A DNA stretch of 27,813 nt from an uncultured Panacagrimonas sp. (lineage in GTDB: Bacteria; Pseudomonadota; Gammaproteobacteria; Nevskiales; Nevskiaceae): positions 1 through 27,813 of the forward strand of contig CAMLNE010000008.1 of assembly GCA_946481265.1 (NCBI GenBank), read 5' to 3'. The translations under genes and the position numbers were made by a program. Within the stretch, counting starts at the first letter, position 1; each line of letters opens with the position of its first letter. The notes below the pieces were generated by a model. That model was not told where the DNA came from. It did no database searches and was given only the letters and a program-made list of their open reading frames with translations. Shown here in pieces: positions 9,637 through 18,586 of this stretch.

Positions 9637-11412
9637 ATGGAAAACCGCCGATTCATGCTGATCGCGCTGCTCGCGGTCGTGGTGTTCTTCCTCTACCAGG
9701 CCTGGCAGGACGACTACGGGCCCAAGCGGCAGGCAGCCCGCGTCGCAGACATGCCGTCGACAGACGCGCCGGTCGTGCCAGGCGAGGCCGGCGACCCCAC
9801 GCAGGCCACCCCAGCGGCGGCGATGTCCTCCGCCGGCACCAGCGATACTCCGACCGCGGTTCCGGCCGCCGGCGTGGCAGAGAGCACGCATGCGGCAGCC
9901 GCTGGCCAGACAGTGAAGGTGATCACCGACGTCGTTACTGCGCAGATCAGCCTTCGAGGCGGCGAAATCCGCCGTCTCGAACTGAGCCAGTACCCCATCT
10001 CCAAGAGCACGCCGGACTCGCCGCTACCGCTGCTGAACGACCGCGATGGCCAGTTCTTCATCTTCCAGTCGGGACTCGCCGGAACCTCCCGCCCGATTTC
10101 GAGCGGCGATACGAGCTTCAGCGCCGCCCAATCCGAATACCGCCTCGCCGACGGCGCGAACCAGATCGAAGTCGCGCTCGAGCATGTCGGCAGCGACGGC
10201 GTGAGTGTGCGCAAGGTCTACCGATTCACGCGCGGCAGCTATCGCATCGATCTCGAGCAGAGCGTGAACAACACCGGCGCCGAGCCGCTGGTGGTCAGTC
10301 CCTATGCACGCTTCGTGCGCAACGACCACGTGGTCGGCGAGTTGCCCAAGTTCGTTGCCACTTTTCTCGGCGTCGGCTTCTACGAGCGCAAGGAAGACGG
10401 AAAGAAGTTCCGCTTCCTGAAGACCAAGCTCGATAACCTCGACGAGGATTCGTTCGAGAAGCGCCAGACCGGCGGCTGGATCGGAATGCTCGAGCATTAT
10501 TTCGTCGCTGCGATCCTGCCGCCCGCGGACAGCGAGGGCGTCTACTCGGCCAAGCCCGGCAAGGAACAGACGTTCAATGCGCAGTACGTGGCCACCGGCG
10601 TGACCGTGGCGCCGGGCAGCAGCCACTCCTTCAACACCGGGCTGTTCGCCGGACCGCGCCTGCAGGACAGCGTGGTGGCGATGGGCAGCGACGGCAAGCT
10701 GATCGAGCACGCCAGCCTGGATGCGATCGCGCCCGGACTCGACTACACCGTCGACTACGGCATTCTCACGCCGATCTGCGAACCGCTCTTCTGGCTGCTC
10801 GCAAAATTCCACTCGCTCACCGGCAACTGGGGCGTGGCAATCATCCTGCTCACGCTGCTGGTCAAGGCCGTCTTCTACAAGCTGTCGGAGGCGCAGTACC
10901 GGTCGATGGCGAAGATGAAGAAGTTCGCCCCACGCATCCAGGACATCAAGGAGCGTTACGGCGACGACCGCGAGCGCATGTCCAAGGCGATGATGGACCT
11001 GTACAAGAAGGAAGGCTTCAACCCGCTCGCGGGTTGCTGGCCCCTGCTCGTGCAGTTCCCGGTGTTCATCGCGCTGTACTGGGTGCTCCTCGAGAGCGTC
11101 GAACTGCGCCAGGCGGACTTCGCGCTGTGGATCAATGATCTTTCCGCGCCCGATCCCTACTACGTGTTGCCGTTGCTGTTCGGTGTGACCTTCTTCATCC
11201 AGCAGAAGTGGTCGGGATCGACCGCCACGATGGACCCGATGCAGCAGAAGATCATGAACGTGATGCCGATCATGATGACCGCGTTCTTCGCGTTCTTTCA
11301 GGCGGGCCTGGTCCTCTACTGGCTGGTTTCGAACCTCATCGGCATGGCGCAGCAGTGGCTGATCAATCGCAAGCTCGCGGGCGAGGGCCTGGGCAGGACC
11401 AAGGCGGCCTGA
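9637..11412 (+). CDS. yidC: Membrane protein insertase YidC
   Basis: 591 residues. YidC inserts and folds inner-membrane proteins, alone or with SecYEG. An N-terminal transmembrane segment (about residues 6-22) begins at MENRRFMLIALLAVVVFF. An Ala/Pro/Thr-rich linker and a large periplasmic beta domain follow. The conserved C-terminal core carries GNWGVAIILLTLLVKAVFY, the basic cytoplasmic hairpin (AKMKKFAPRIQDIKERYG), and further membrane segments ending QQWLINRKLA. The start at 9637 is chosen because the membrane anchor begins there; the open frame continues 54 nt upstream inside yidD. It lies seven bases upstream of mnmE. Confidence 0.97.
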   Translation: MENRRFMLIALLAVVVFFLYQAWQDDYGPKRQAARVADMPSTDAPVVPGEAGDPTQATPAAAMSSAGTSDTPTAVPAAGVAESTHAAAAGQTVKVITDVVTAQISLRGGEIRRLELSQYPISKSTPDSPLPLLNDRDGQFFIFQSGLAGTSRPISSGDTSFSAAQSEYRLADGANQIEVALEHVGSDGVSVRKVYRFTRGSYRIDLEQSVNNTGAEPLVVSPYARFVRNDHVVGELPKFVATFLGVGFYERKEDGKKFRFLKTKLDNLDEDSFEKRQTGGWIGMLEHYFVAAILPPADSEGVYSAKPGKEQTFNAQYVATGVTVAPGSSHSFNTGLFAGPRLQDSVVAMGSDGKLIEHASLDAIAPGLDYTVDYGILTPICEPLFWLLAKFHSLTGNWGVAIILLTLLVKAVFYKLSEAQYRSMAKMKKFAPRIQDIKERYGDDRERMSKAMMDLYKKEGFNPLAGCWPLLVQFPVFIALYWVLLESVELRQADFALWINDLSAPDPYYVLPLLFGVTFFIQQKWSGSTATMDPMQQKIMNVMPIMMTAFFAFFQAGLVLYWLVSNLIGMAQQWLINRKLAGEGLGRTKAA

Positions 11413-11419
11413 CGCGGCC

Positions 11420-12775
11420 ATGAGCGATCGCAGCGTCGAGACCATCGCCGCGATCGCAACGGCACCCGGCCAGGGCGCAGTCGGCATCCTGCGCCTGTCC
11501 GGACCGCGCGCCTTCGCCATCGCCGAGCGGATCTGCGGCAGCCTGCCTCCACCGCGCATCGCGGCCCTGCGCAGTTTTCGCGATGCGCAGGGCGAACGTT
11601 GCGACCAGGGCCTGGTACTCTGCTTCGAGGCACCGCGCTCCTACACCGGCGAGGCGACCGTCGAACTTCAGGGCCATGGCGGTACCGCCGTGCTCGACCT
11701 GCTGCTCGCCACCGCGTGTGCACACGGCGCGCGCATCGCCAGACCCGGCGAGTTTTCCGAGCGTGCCTTTCTCAACGAGCGCCTCGACCTGGTCCAGGCC
11801 GAGGCAGTGGCCGACCTGATCGAGGCGGGCAGCCGCTCCGCGGTGCTCGCAGCCAACCGTTCGCTCGACGGCGAGTTCTCGCGGCGCGTGCTCGCGCTGG
11901 CCGATCGCCTGCTCGAGCTGCGCGTATTCGTCGAAGGAGCGCTGGATTTTTCCGACGAGGATATCGACTGGCTGTCCGACGCCCAGCTGGGCACGCGCCT
12001 GACAGAAACAGAAGCGGAGCTTTCGCGATTGCTCGCCCAGGCCGAGCAGGGACGCCGCCTTCGCGAAGGAATGGTCGTGGCGATCGCCGGACGTCCGAAC
12101 GTCGGCAAGTCGACCCTGCTCAACGGACTGGCCAAAGCGGATGTCGCCATCGTCAGCGCCGTTCCTGGCACCACGCGCGACATGCTGCGCGAGTCGGTGA
12201 TGCTCGAAGGCCTGCCGCTGACGCTGATCGACACCGCCGGCCTGCGTCCGACGCAGGATCCGATCGAAGCCGAGGGAATCCGCCGCGCCTGGCAGGCGCT
12301 TGAACGCGCCGAACTCGCCCTTTTCCTCAGCGAGGATGGCGTGGCCGGGACCGAACCGGATCCCGAATGGCTGGCCAGGCTGCCGGCCCGCGTGCGCGTG
12401 CTGCGGGTCTTCAACAAGTGCGACCTCAGTGGCGCACCGGCCGGCCGCTTCGAGCTCGAGGGCCAGTCTGCGCTGCGCATCTGCGCGCAGAGCGGGGATG
12501 GCCTGGACATGCTGCAGGCCGAGATTCGCTCGGTCGCAGGACTCGACCAGCCGGTCGAAGGCGTCTTCAGCGCGCGTGCGCGCCACCTCGATGCGCTGCG
12601 ACGAACGCTGGAGCACCTTCGAATGGCGCGCCGGCAGCTGGCGGGCGGCGGCAATGCCGAACTGGCTGCCGAGGACCTGCGCCACGCCCACGACGCGCTC
12701 GGTGAAATCACCGGACGGGTCGGCTCCGAGGATCTGCTCGGCGCGGTGTTCTCCCGCTTCTGCATCGGCAAATGA
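11420..12775 (+). CDS. mnmE: tRNA uridine-5-carboxymethylaminomethyl(34) synthesis GTPase MnmE
   Basis: 451 residues. With MnmG (GidA), MnmE makes the cmnm5/nm5 modification at wobble uridine 34 of certain tRNAs. An N-terminal tetrahydrofolate-binding domain (ETIAAIATAPGQGAVGILRLSG) is followed by helical parts that flank an inserted G domain. The G1 motif GRPNVGKS is at 224-231, the PGTTRD segment near 249-254, DTAG at 271-274, and NKCD comes later. The protein ends in FCIGK with the catalytic-type cysteine, so the gene is intact. The start ATG is seven bases after the yidC stop. Confidence 0.97.
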   Translation: MSDRSVETIAAIATAPGQGAVGILRLSGPRAFAIAERICGSLPPPRIAALRSFRDAQGERCDQGLVLCFEAPRSYTGEATVELQGHGGTAVLDLLLATACAHGARIARPGEFSERAFLNERLDLVQAEAVADLIEAGSRSAVLAANRSLDGEFSRRVLALADRLLELRVFVEGALDFSDEDIDWLSDAQLGTRLTETEAELSRLLAQAEQGRRLREGMVVAIAGRPNVGKSTLLNGLAKADVAIVSAVPGTTRDMLRESVMLEGLPLTLIDTAGLRPTQDPIEAEGIRRAWQALERAELALFLSEDGVAGTEPDPEWLARLPARVRVLRVFNKCDLSGAPAGRFELEGQSALRICAQSGDGLDMLQAEIRSVAGLDQPVEGVFSARARHLDALRRTLEHLRMARRQLAGGGNAELAAEDLRHAHDALGEITGRVGSEDLLGAVFSRFCIGK

Positions 12776-12806
12776 CGAATCTGCGCCGCTGGTCCATGCT
12801 GACGCC

Positions 12807-13220
12807 ATGAATGCACCGCGTCCGACACGTATCGTGCTGCACAAGGGATCCGGCGAACTGGAGGTCGGCTATGCCGACGGCTCGAGCTACCGCCTTCCGG
12901 CCGAGTATCTGCGCGTCCACTCGCCGTCCGCCGAGGTGCAGGGGCACGGCAAGCCGGTGCTGGTCGGCGGCAAGCGCAACATCGGCATCCGCTCGGTGCA
13001 GCCGGTGGGCCGCTATGCCGTGAAACTGGTGTTCGACGACGGCCACGATACCGGGCTCTATTCCTGGGACGTGCTTGCCGACCTCGGCCAGAACCACGCG
13101 CGCTACTGGGCCAGCTACGAGGAGCGCCTCACGAAGATGGGCATGTCCCGCGACAGCGAGGTGGTTAAACTCGCGGCGCTTCAGCCCCGCAAATACACCC
13201 CGCCCAGGCCCGCCTCGTGA
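12807..13220 (+). CDS. DUF971 domain protein (gamma-butyrobetaine hydroxylase-like N-terminal domain)
   Basis: 137 residues. The pattern [22 protein letters not shown], later [36 protein letters not shown], is that of the small DUF971 proteins. They resemble the N-terminal Zn-binding-type domain of gamma-butyrobetaine hydroxylases without the catalytic part. Their function is not established; some relatives have been linked to iron-sulfur metabolism. I place the start at ATG 12807, 31 nt after mnmE, because the domain begins about 20 residues later; the frame is open further upstream inside mnmE. The stop TGA overlaps the ubiE GTG start by 4 bp (GTGA). Confidence 0.88.
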   Translation: MNAPRPTRIVLHKGSGELEVGYADGSSYRLPAEYLRVHSPSAEVQGHGKPVLVGGKRNIGIRSVQPVGRYAVKLVFDDGHDTGLYSWDVLADLGQNHARYWASYEERLTKMGMSRDSEVVKLAALQPRKYTPPRPAS

Positions 13221-13993
13221 GCGAAGACGCCAAATCGCCGGACAAGCCGGCCGCCGCCACGACGCACTTCGGTTTCGAGCAGGTGCCGGTCGGCGAGAAG
13301 CGCCAGCGCGTCGCCGGCGTATTCGACTCGGTCGCCTCGCGATACGACGTGATGAACGACCTCATGTCGTTCGGCGTGCATCGCCTTTGGAAGCGCTTCG
13401 TCATCGATCTGGCCGGCGTACGCGCAGGCGAGAAGGTGCTCGACGTCGCCGGCGGCACGGGAGACCTGTCGCGCGAGTTCTCGGCACAGGTAGGTCCGCG
13501 CGGACTGGTGGTGCTGTCCGACATCAACGCGGCCATGCTCGGAGAAGGCCGTCGCCGGCTGGCGGACAAGGGCGTGGTGAACCTGCCGATCGTCCAGGCA
13601 AACGCCGAGTGCCTGCCCTTCGCGGAAGGCAGCTTCGACTGCATCACCATCGGATTCGGCCTGCGCAATGTCACCGACAAGGACAAGGCCCTGCGCTCGA
13701 TGCACCGTGCGCTCAAGCCGGGTGGCCGGCTCCTGATCCTGGAATTCTCCAAGCCGCTGAGCCGGGGCCTGGCGAAGATCTACGACCAGTACTCGTTCAA
13801 GCTGCTGCCGCTGATGGGCCGGCTCGTCGCCAACGACGAGGCGAGTTATCGCTACCTGGCCGAATCGATCCGCATGCACCCGGACCAGGACAAGCTCAAG
13901 GCGATGATGGAAGCGGCCGGGTTCGGGCGAACGCAGGTGTACAACCTCACCGGCGGTGTGGTCGCGGTGCATCGGGGTTTCAGGCTCGAATGA
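13217..13993 (+). CDS. ubiE: Ubiquinone/menaquinone C-methyltransferase UbiE
   Basis: 258 residues from a GTG start that overlaps the previous stop (GTGA). UbiE adds a C-methyl group from S-adenosylmethionine in ubiquinone (and, where made, menaquinone) synthesis. The family signature regions are clear: [19 protein letters not shown], the SAM-binding motif DVAGGTGD at residues 76-83, [19 protein letters not shown] text ([16 protein letters not shown]) and LEFSKP. The end of the gene overlaps ubiJ by 4 bp (ATGA). Three successive 4-bp overlaps make the DUF971-ubiE-ubiJ-ubiB group translationally coupled. Confidence 0.96.
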   Translation: MSEDAKSPDKPAAATTHFGFEQVPVGEKRQRVAGVFDSVASRYDVMNDLMSFGVHRLWKRFVIDLAGVRAGEKVLDVAGGTGDLSREFSAQVGPRGLVVLSDINAAMLGEGRRRLADKGVVNLPIVQANAECLPFAEGSFDCITIGFGLRNVTDKDKALRSMHRALKPGGRLLILEFSKPLSRGLAKIYDQYSFKLLPLMGRLVANDEASYRYLAESIRMHPDQDKLKAMMEAAGFGRTQVYNLTGGVVAVHRGFRLE

Positions 13994-14622
13994 GCACGCC
14001 GTCGGTGCTGTGCGCAGCGGCCGAGATTGCGCTCAACCGCTACCTGCGCCTGGAGCCGTCGGTGATCCGGGAATGCGAAAGGCTCAGCGGACGCTGCATG
14101 GAGTTCGCGCTGCCCTCGGCCTCCCTGTCGCTGGCGATCGAATTCATCCCCACGGGCGTCCGCGTCATGCCGACATCGCCGCGGCCGCCCGAGCTGCGTG
14201 TCAGCGGCACGCCGACTGCCCTGATCGGAGCCCTCCGCCAGTTCGGCGAAGGGGAGACGGGCCTGCCGAGCGGACTGGATGTCGAGGGTGACGCCGAACT
14301 GCTCGCGCAGTTCCGCGCGATGGTGGCGCGCGTCGGTTTCGATGCCGAGGAATGGCTCGCACCCCTCCTGGGCGGGGTGGCGGCGCACCGCGTGGTCGGC
14401 GGTCTCAGGCGCGCCTTCGACTGGACACGCGGAAACTCCAGGCGAATGGCGGACCACGGGGCGGAATACCTGCGCGAGGAAACCTACGACCTCGCCCGCG
14501 GGCGCGATGTGGATGCCTGGATGCACGAGGTCGACGACGCGCGCGACCTGCTCGATCGCCTCGACGCGCGACTGCGGCGGCTGGAGAGCGTCATCGCCTC
14601 GCCGGTGCACGACAACCCGTGA
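13990..14622 (+). CDS. ubiJ: Ubiquinone biosynthesis accessory factor UbiJ (SCP2 domain)
   Basis: 210 residues, starting at the ATG that overlaps the ubiE stop. UbiJ is an SCP2-type lipid-binding protein that, with UbiK, organises the soluble ubiquinone-synthesis complex. An SCP2-like region covers about residues 10-115 ([14 protein letters not shown], then [13 protein letters not shown]). The C-terminal half ends in a helical, probably coiled-coil segment ([21 protein letters not shown]). Sequence conservation in this family is low, so the name rests largely on the position between ubiE and ubiB plus the domain. The stop overlaps the ubiB GTG by 4 bp. Confidence 0.88.
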   Translation: MSTPSVLCAAAEIALNRYLRLEPSVIRECERLSGRCMEFALPSASLSLAIEFIPTGVRVMPTSPRPPELRVSGTPTALIGALRQFGEGETGLPSGLDVEGDAELLAQFRAMVARVGFDAEEWLAPLLGGVAAHRVVGGLRRAFDWTRGNSRRMADHGAEYLREETYDLARGRDVDAWMHEVDDARDLLDRLDARLRRLESVIASPVHDNP

Positions 14623-16232
14623 TTCGCCGCCTGTCGCGTTTCTGGCATATCCAGCGGGTGGTGTCGCGCCACGGCCTGCGCGAGTTCGTGGACGGCAAGC
14701 CACGTGGAAGCGAGCCGCGCGGGGTGCGCCTGAGGCGGGCGCTGGAGGAACTCGGCCCGGTGTTCATCAAGTTCGGCCAGGCCTTGTCGACGCGCCCCGA
14801 CATCCTGCCGCCGGAGATCGCCTTCGAGCTGTCCAAGCTGCAGGATCGCGTGCCGCCGTTTCCCGGCGACGAGGCGCGCAGGATCGTCGAGGATGCGCTC
14901 GGCAAGAAGATCGACGCCGTGTTCGCGGAGTTCGACGAGACGCCCCTGGCCTCGGCATCGGTCGCGCAGGTCCACTGCGCGCGGCTCAAGCCGGAAGGGC
15001 CCGCCGATCCGGGATTCGCGGTGGTGGTCAAGGTGCTTCGGCCGGGGGTGGAGGCCCTGATCCGCAAGGACATCGACCTGCTGCACACGCTGGCGGCACT
15101 GGTCGAGACGCTGCATCCGGAAGGCCACCGCCTGCGGCCCAGGGCGATCGTCGAGGAATACGAGAAAACCATCCTCGACGAGCTCGACCTCATGCGCGAA
15201 GGCGCCAACTGCATGCAGTTGCGCCGCAACTGGCTGGGCTCGCCGCTGATCTACCACCCGCTGGTGTTCTTCGACCACACCCGCACCAACGTGCTGGTGA
15301 TGGAACGCCTCAACGGGATTTCCATCCGCGAACTCGATCAGCTGCGCGCGATGGGTGTGAGCTTCCAGGTGCTGGCGGAGCGCGGCGTCGAGATTTTTTT
15401 CAAGCAGGTGTTCCGGGATAATTTCTTCCACGCGGACATGCATCCGGGCAACATCCTGGTCGACGCTTCCAACCCGGCGTTGCCCGGATACCTGGCGGTC
15501 GACTTCGGCATCGTCGGCACGCTCACGCCCGGCGACCAGCGCTATCTGGCCGAGAACTTCCTCGCGTTCTTCAACCGGGATTACCGGCGCGTCGCGGAAC
15601 TTCACGTCGAAAGCGAATGGATTCCGGCCGGGACCCGTGTCGAGGAATTCGAATCCGCCATCCGCACCGTGTGCGAGCCGATCTTCGGCCGCCCGATCAA
15701 GGACATTTCCTTCGGCGTCTTCCTGCTGCGGCTGTTCCAGATCGCGCGCCGCTTCAAGTACCGGGTACAGCCGCAACTCGTGCTGCTGCAGAAGACGCTG
15801 CTGCAGGTCGAGGGCCTGGGGCGCCAGCTCTATCCCGATCTCGACCTGTGGAAGACGGCCAAGCCGATCATGGAAGAGTGGATGCGCAATCGCCTGGGTC
15901 CGAGCGCGATGTTCGCGCGCGTGCGGCGGGAAGGCCCGCACATCGCGGAAATGCTGCCGGAGCTGGCCAGCCAGGCGATCAAGAGCCTCGAGCGCGGTGA
16001 AGGCCTGGGCATCGGCAAGAAGTCACTCGACGCGCTGCACGCCGAGCTGCGCCGCAACGCGCGCCGTCAGCGCCTGGTGACGCTGGGCAGCGCGGTGGTG
16101 GTGGCCGCCACGATCCTGGCGGTCGTCGGCTCGCCTGCACTCGGCCGCTGGCTCGGCGTGCCGGTGCTGGCCTGGCTGATCGGTGCGCTCGGTGGGTGGA
16201 TCGCGTGGCGCGGCCTGCGCGAGCCGCGCTGA
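14619..16232 (+). CDS. ubiB: Ubiquinone biosynthesis regulatory protein kinase-like UbiB
   Basis: 537 residues from GTG 14619, which overlaps the ubiJ stop. UbiB is a membrane-bound atypical kinase/ATPase (ABC1/ADCK family) needed for ubiquinone synthesis. The family KxGQ motif is at residues 51-54 (IKFGQALSTRPD). An alanine-rich nucleotide loop (LASASVAQVH), the lysine strand (VVVKVLRPG), HADMHPGNILV and the metal-binding DFG (AVDFGIVG) follow in order. Two hydrophobic helices at the C-terminus are the expected membrane anchor. An open frame upstream to 14352 lies inside ubiJ and is not part of the protein. The next gene is convergent and ends only 12 nt away. Confidence 0.96.
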   Translation: MIRRLSRFWHIQRVVSRHGLREFVDGKPRGSEPRGVRLRRALEELGPVFIKFGQALSTRPDILPPEIAFELSKLQDRVPPFPGDEARRIVEDALGKKIDAVFAEFDETPLASASVAQVHCARLKPEGPADPGFAVVVKVLRPGVEALIRKDIDLLHTLAALVETLHPEGHRLRPRAIVEEYEKTILDELDLMREGANCMQLRRNWLGSPLIYHPLVFFDHTRTNVLVMERLNGISIRELDQLRAMGVSFQVLAERGVEIFFKQVFRDNFFHADMHPGNILVDASNPALPGYLAVDFGIVGTLTPGDQRYLAENFLAFFNRDYRRVAELHVESEWIPAGTRVEEFESAIRTVCEPIFGRPIKDISFGVFLLRLFQIARRFKYRVQPQLVLLQKTLLQVEGLGRQLYPDLDLWKTAKPIMEEWMRNRLGPSAMFARVRREGPHIAEMLPELASQAIKSLERGEGLGIGKKSLDALHAELRRNARRQRLVTLGSAVVVAATILAVVGSPALGRWLGVPVLAWLIGALGGWIAWRGLREPR

Positions 16233-16244
16233 ACGGCCGCTACG

Positions 16245-17588
16245 CTAGGAACCCTTTGCGTGGTTGGCCACGATGGCCAGCCCCTTGAGCAGGTTGAGCG
16301 CCTCGTAGAGCGTGTAATCGGTCTCTGCGAGCTTTTGCTCGTCTTCCACGATCTTCTTGCGCGCCGCCTCGGCGTCCTTGTCGGCCTGCTGCTTTTCCTT
16401 CTCGTTGAGAAGGCTGCCGTTGAGATCCGACTCGGTGATCGGGGTGAACTCGCCGGCGTTCTCCACCTTCGCCACCTTGAGCGGCTTCAAGGCGATGTCC
16501 GGCACGATGCCGTCACCCTGGATCGAACGGCCGGACGGCGTGTAGTAGCGGGCGGTGGTGAGCTTGATGGCGGCCTCGCTCTGCAGCGGCATGATGGTCT
16601 GCACGGAGCCCTTGCCGAAGGTCTTGTCGCCCACCAGGACCGCACGCTTCTGGTCCTGCAATGCGCCGGCCACGATCTCGGACGCGGAAGCTGAGCCCGA
16701 ATTCACCATCACGACGATCGGCGCACCGTCCAGGTCGTCGCCCGGGGTGGCGGCGAACTCGCGGTTGCCGTCGGCATCGCGGCCCTTGATGCTGACGATC
16801 GTGCCCTGCTCGATGAAGGCGTCGCTGACCTTCACGGCGGCATCGAGCACGCCGCCGGGGTTGTTGCGCAGGTCGAGCACCACGCCCTTGAGCTGCCCGC
16901 CCGCTTCCTTCTTGAGCTTCTTGATTTCCTTGTCCAGCGAGCCGCCGGTCTCGGTGGTGAAGCTCGAGATGCGCAGGTAGCCCAGGCCCGGCTCAAGCAT
17001 GCGGCCGCGCACGGAGGCCACGTTGATGATGGCGCGTTCGAGCGGCACCGTCAGAGGCGCGGCGGCGCCCTCGCGAACCACGGTGAGGACGATCTTGCTG
17101 CCGGGTTCGCCACGCATCTTCTGCACGGCCTCGCCCAGTTCCAGGCCCTTGGTCGGCGTGTCGTCGATCTTCACGATGAGATCGCCAGGCTGCATGCCGG
17201 CCTTGGCGGCGGGGGTGTCGTCGATCGGCGAGACCACGCGCACGAACCCGTTCTGCATCTGCACTTCGATCCCCAGTCCGCCGAACCGGCCGGACGTGGC
17301 GATGTTCATCTCCTTGAACTCTTCCTGGTTCAGGTAGGCGGAGTGCGGGTCCAGGCCGGTGAGCATTCCCCGGACCGCATTTTCCAGCAGGACCTTGTCC
17401 TCGACCGGTTCGACGTAGTCCGCCTTGACCCGGTTCAGGATCTCGACAAAGGTCTGCAAGTCCTTGAATGGAAGAGGTTCAGTCGCGGCCTTGTCCTTGG
17501 TGGCGAATACGCCGTCGGCGAGCGTGATGGCAACGCCGATGAGGACGCCGGCGCTCAGCGCCAGCGGGGTGCGAAAACGGGTGGACAT
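16245..17588 (-). CDS. S41-family C-terminal processing periplasmic protease (CtpA-like)
   Basis: 447 residues from ATG 17588, with AGGA 4 nt upstream. An N-terminal hydrophobic segment (about residues 8-24) should export or anchor it in the periplasm. A PDZ domain covers about 105-175 (GGLGIEV ... [14 protein letters not shown]). The S41 catalytic core has the Ser in GSASASE (Ser299) and the Lys in TFGKG (Lys326). A charged, probably coiled C-terminal tail rich in Lys and Glu follows. Such proteases trim or degrade envelope proteins, and in Pseudomonas CtpA acts on cell-wall hydrolases. The target here is unknown. An in-frame ATG 57 nt upstream is less likely because it would precede the export signal. 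Confidence 0.93.
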   Translation of the reverse strand: MSTRFRTPLALSAGVLIGVAITLADGVFATKDKAATEPLPFKDLQTFVEILNRVKADYVEPVEDKVLLENAVRGMLTGLDPHSAYLNQEEFKEMNIATSGRFGGLGIEVQMQNGFVRVVSPIDDTPAAKAGMQPGDLIVKIDDTPTKGLELGEAVQKMRGEPGSKIVLTVVREGAAAPLTVPLERAIINVASVRGRMLEPGLGYLRISSFTTETGGSLDKEIKKLKKEAGGQLKGVVLDLRNNPGGVLDAAVKVSDAFIEQGTIVSIKGRDADGNREFAATPGDDLDGAPIVVMVNSGSASASEIVAGALQDQKRAVLVGDKTFGKGSVQTIMPLQSEAAIKLTTARYYTPSGRSIQGDGIVPDIALKPLKVAKVENAGEFTPITESDLNGSLLNEKEKQQADKDAEAARKKIVEDEQKLAETDYTLYEALNLLKGLAIVANHAKGS

Positions 17589-17633
17589 GGTCCTGCGGAC
17601 TCCGGAAAACGGCCGATAAAGAGGCACCAAACG

Positions 17634-17639
17634 ACGATA
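17634..17639 (-). promoter_or_regulatory. Possible extended -10 promoter element for the S41 protease gene
   Basis: On the minus strand TGCTATCGT presents an extended -10 (TGn-TATCGT) about 45 nt before the protease ATG. The -35 is poor. The 250-bp gap 17589-17838 separates this gene from the divergent tetR-type gene. It also holds an imperfect inverted repeat ATGAC-N10-GTCAT (17710-17729); nothing else stands out. Confidence 0.25.
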
Positions 17640-17838
17640 GCACACAGCCTTCGTGACAGACCCCGGACGCAGGCGGCCGTTCCGATGTCCGCTGCCTGCC
17701 AGCCAAGCGCATGACTTCGGAATAGGTCATCTCTCTTTGGTGACACCGACATCCGGCCTCGCCGCTAGCGACTAATCCCATACTGCGCCGTACCGTTTCG
17801 CACGTCCGGCCTCGAGCCGACCTTTCGCGAGCTGACCG

Positions 17839-18483
17839 ATGCCTTCTGCCGATTCCCAGACCCCCGCCGCCCCGCGCCAGACCCTGACTGCCGAGCACTG
17901 GGCGGAGGCCGCCCTGGATGCGATTGCCAGCGGCGGTATCGAGGCGGTGGCAGTCGAGCCCCTGGCCCGTGTCCTGGGCGTGACCAAGGGCAGCTTCTAC
18001 TGGCATTACGCCAATCGAGACGCCCTGGTCGCCCGCGCCCTCGAAGTCTGGGAACACCAGGAGACGGTGGAAATGATCTCCCGCTCCGAACAGGAGCCCT
18101 CGCCACGCGAACGCATCCATACCTTCTTCCGGTCGGCGGCCAATACCGATGCGCGGTCGGAGCGCATCCTGCTCGCCCTGTCCGGTTCCAAGCATCCGGA
18201 TGCCCGCGCCTGCGTGCAGCGGGTGACCGAGGCCTGGCGTGCTTACATCGAGGCCTGCTATCGCGGCCTGCGGATGGAGCCGATGCAGGCCCGCAACTGG
18301 GCGACATTCGCCTACTCCACCTTCATGGGCACCGTGCGCATGCGTCGCGACAATCCTGACGCCCTGCCCGCCGGCCCGCAGTTCAACGACTACCTGCGCT
18401 TCCTGATCCGGTCACTGATTCCGGCGCAGCCCGGCGCCGAGGACGGGGCGGTGGTGGTGTCGATGCGCAAGACCGGGACCTGA
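17839..18483 (+). CDS. TetR/AcrR-family transcriptional regulator
   Basis: 214 residues, a normal TetR length. The N-terminal DNA-binding domain covers about residues 15-65. Its helix-turn-helix (VEPLARVLGVTKGSFYWHYANRDAL) lies near 39-63, and a helical ligand-binding region of unknown specificity follows. It is divergent from the S41 protease and convergent with the aldehyde dehydrogenase, from which a strong hairpin separates it. Either neighbour, or itself, could be a target. A candidate operator at the dehydrogenase promoter is described separately. The ribosome site is weak. Confidence 0.93.
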   Translation: MPSADSQTPAAPRQTLTAEHWAEAALDAIASGGIEAVAVEPLARVLGVTKGSFYWHYANRDALVARALEVWEHQETVEMISRSEQEPSPRERIHTFFRSAANTDARSERILLALSGSKHPDARACVQRVTEAWRAYIEACYRGLRMEPMQARNWATFAYSTFMGTVRMRRDNPDALPAGPQFNDYLRFLIRSLIPAQPGAEDGAVVVSMRKTGT

Positions 18484-18518
18484 GCGGAACGCGGGACCTG
18501 GCCGCCAAGCCGGTCGGG

Positions 18519-18569
18519 GAAACGAAGAGGGAGGCGCGGCTCGAATTGCCGCGCCTCCCTCTTCGTTTC
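18519..18569. terminator. Bidirectional terminator: perfect 22-bp stem
   Basis: Arms 18519-18540 and 18548-18569 are perfect reverse complements (22 bp) around a 7-nt loop TCGAATT. The base is A/T-rich (GAAACGAAGAGG) and the apex GC-rich (GAGGCGCGGC). It lies between the stop codons of two convergent genes, so it can serve both strands. The outer TTCGTTTC acts as an imperfect U-tract when transcribed from either side. Confidence 0.85.
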
Positions 18570-18586
18570 GGGTCTGGCACGAAGGC

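Noticed and set aside
7428..9656. A continuous 742-codon minus-strand frame over dnaA, rpmH, rnpA and the start of yidD, as a fusion protein.
   Set aside because: DnaA domain I starts at ATG 8753. The upstream part is antisense to three conserved genes and stays open only because GC-rich DNA has few stops.
10323..10336. Palindrome CGACCACGTGGTCG in yidC as a further parS site.
   Set aside because: Only the CCACGTGG core agrees; the outer positions needed for ParB recognition differ on both sides.
10024..12844. Long minus-strand frames opposite yidC and mnmE (511, 493 and 386 codons).
   Set aside because: Low-complexity shadow translations with no family features; the plus strand holds full-length conserved genes.
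14352..14618. Longer N-terminus for UbiB (626 codons).
   Set aside because: The extra part lies within ubiJ in another frame and has a shadow-like composition; the conserved UbiB start follows GTG 14619.
14696..14711. CAAGCCACGTGGAAGC in ubiB as a further parS site.
   Set aside because: Matches only about one half-site plus the core, and is not palindromic.
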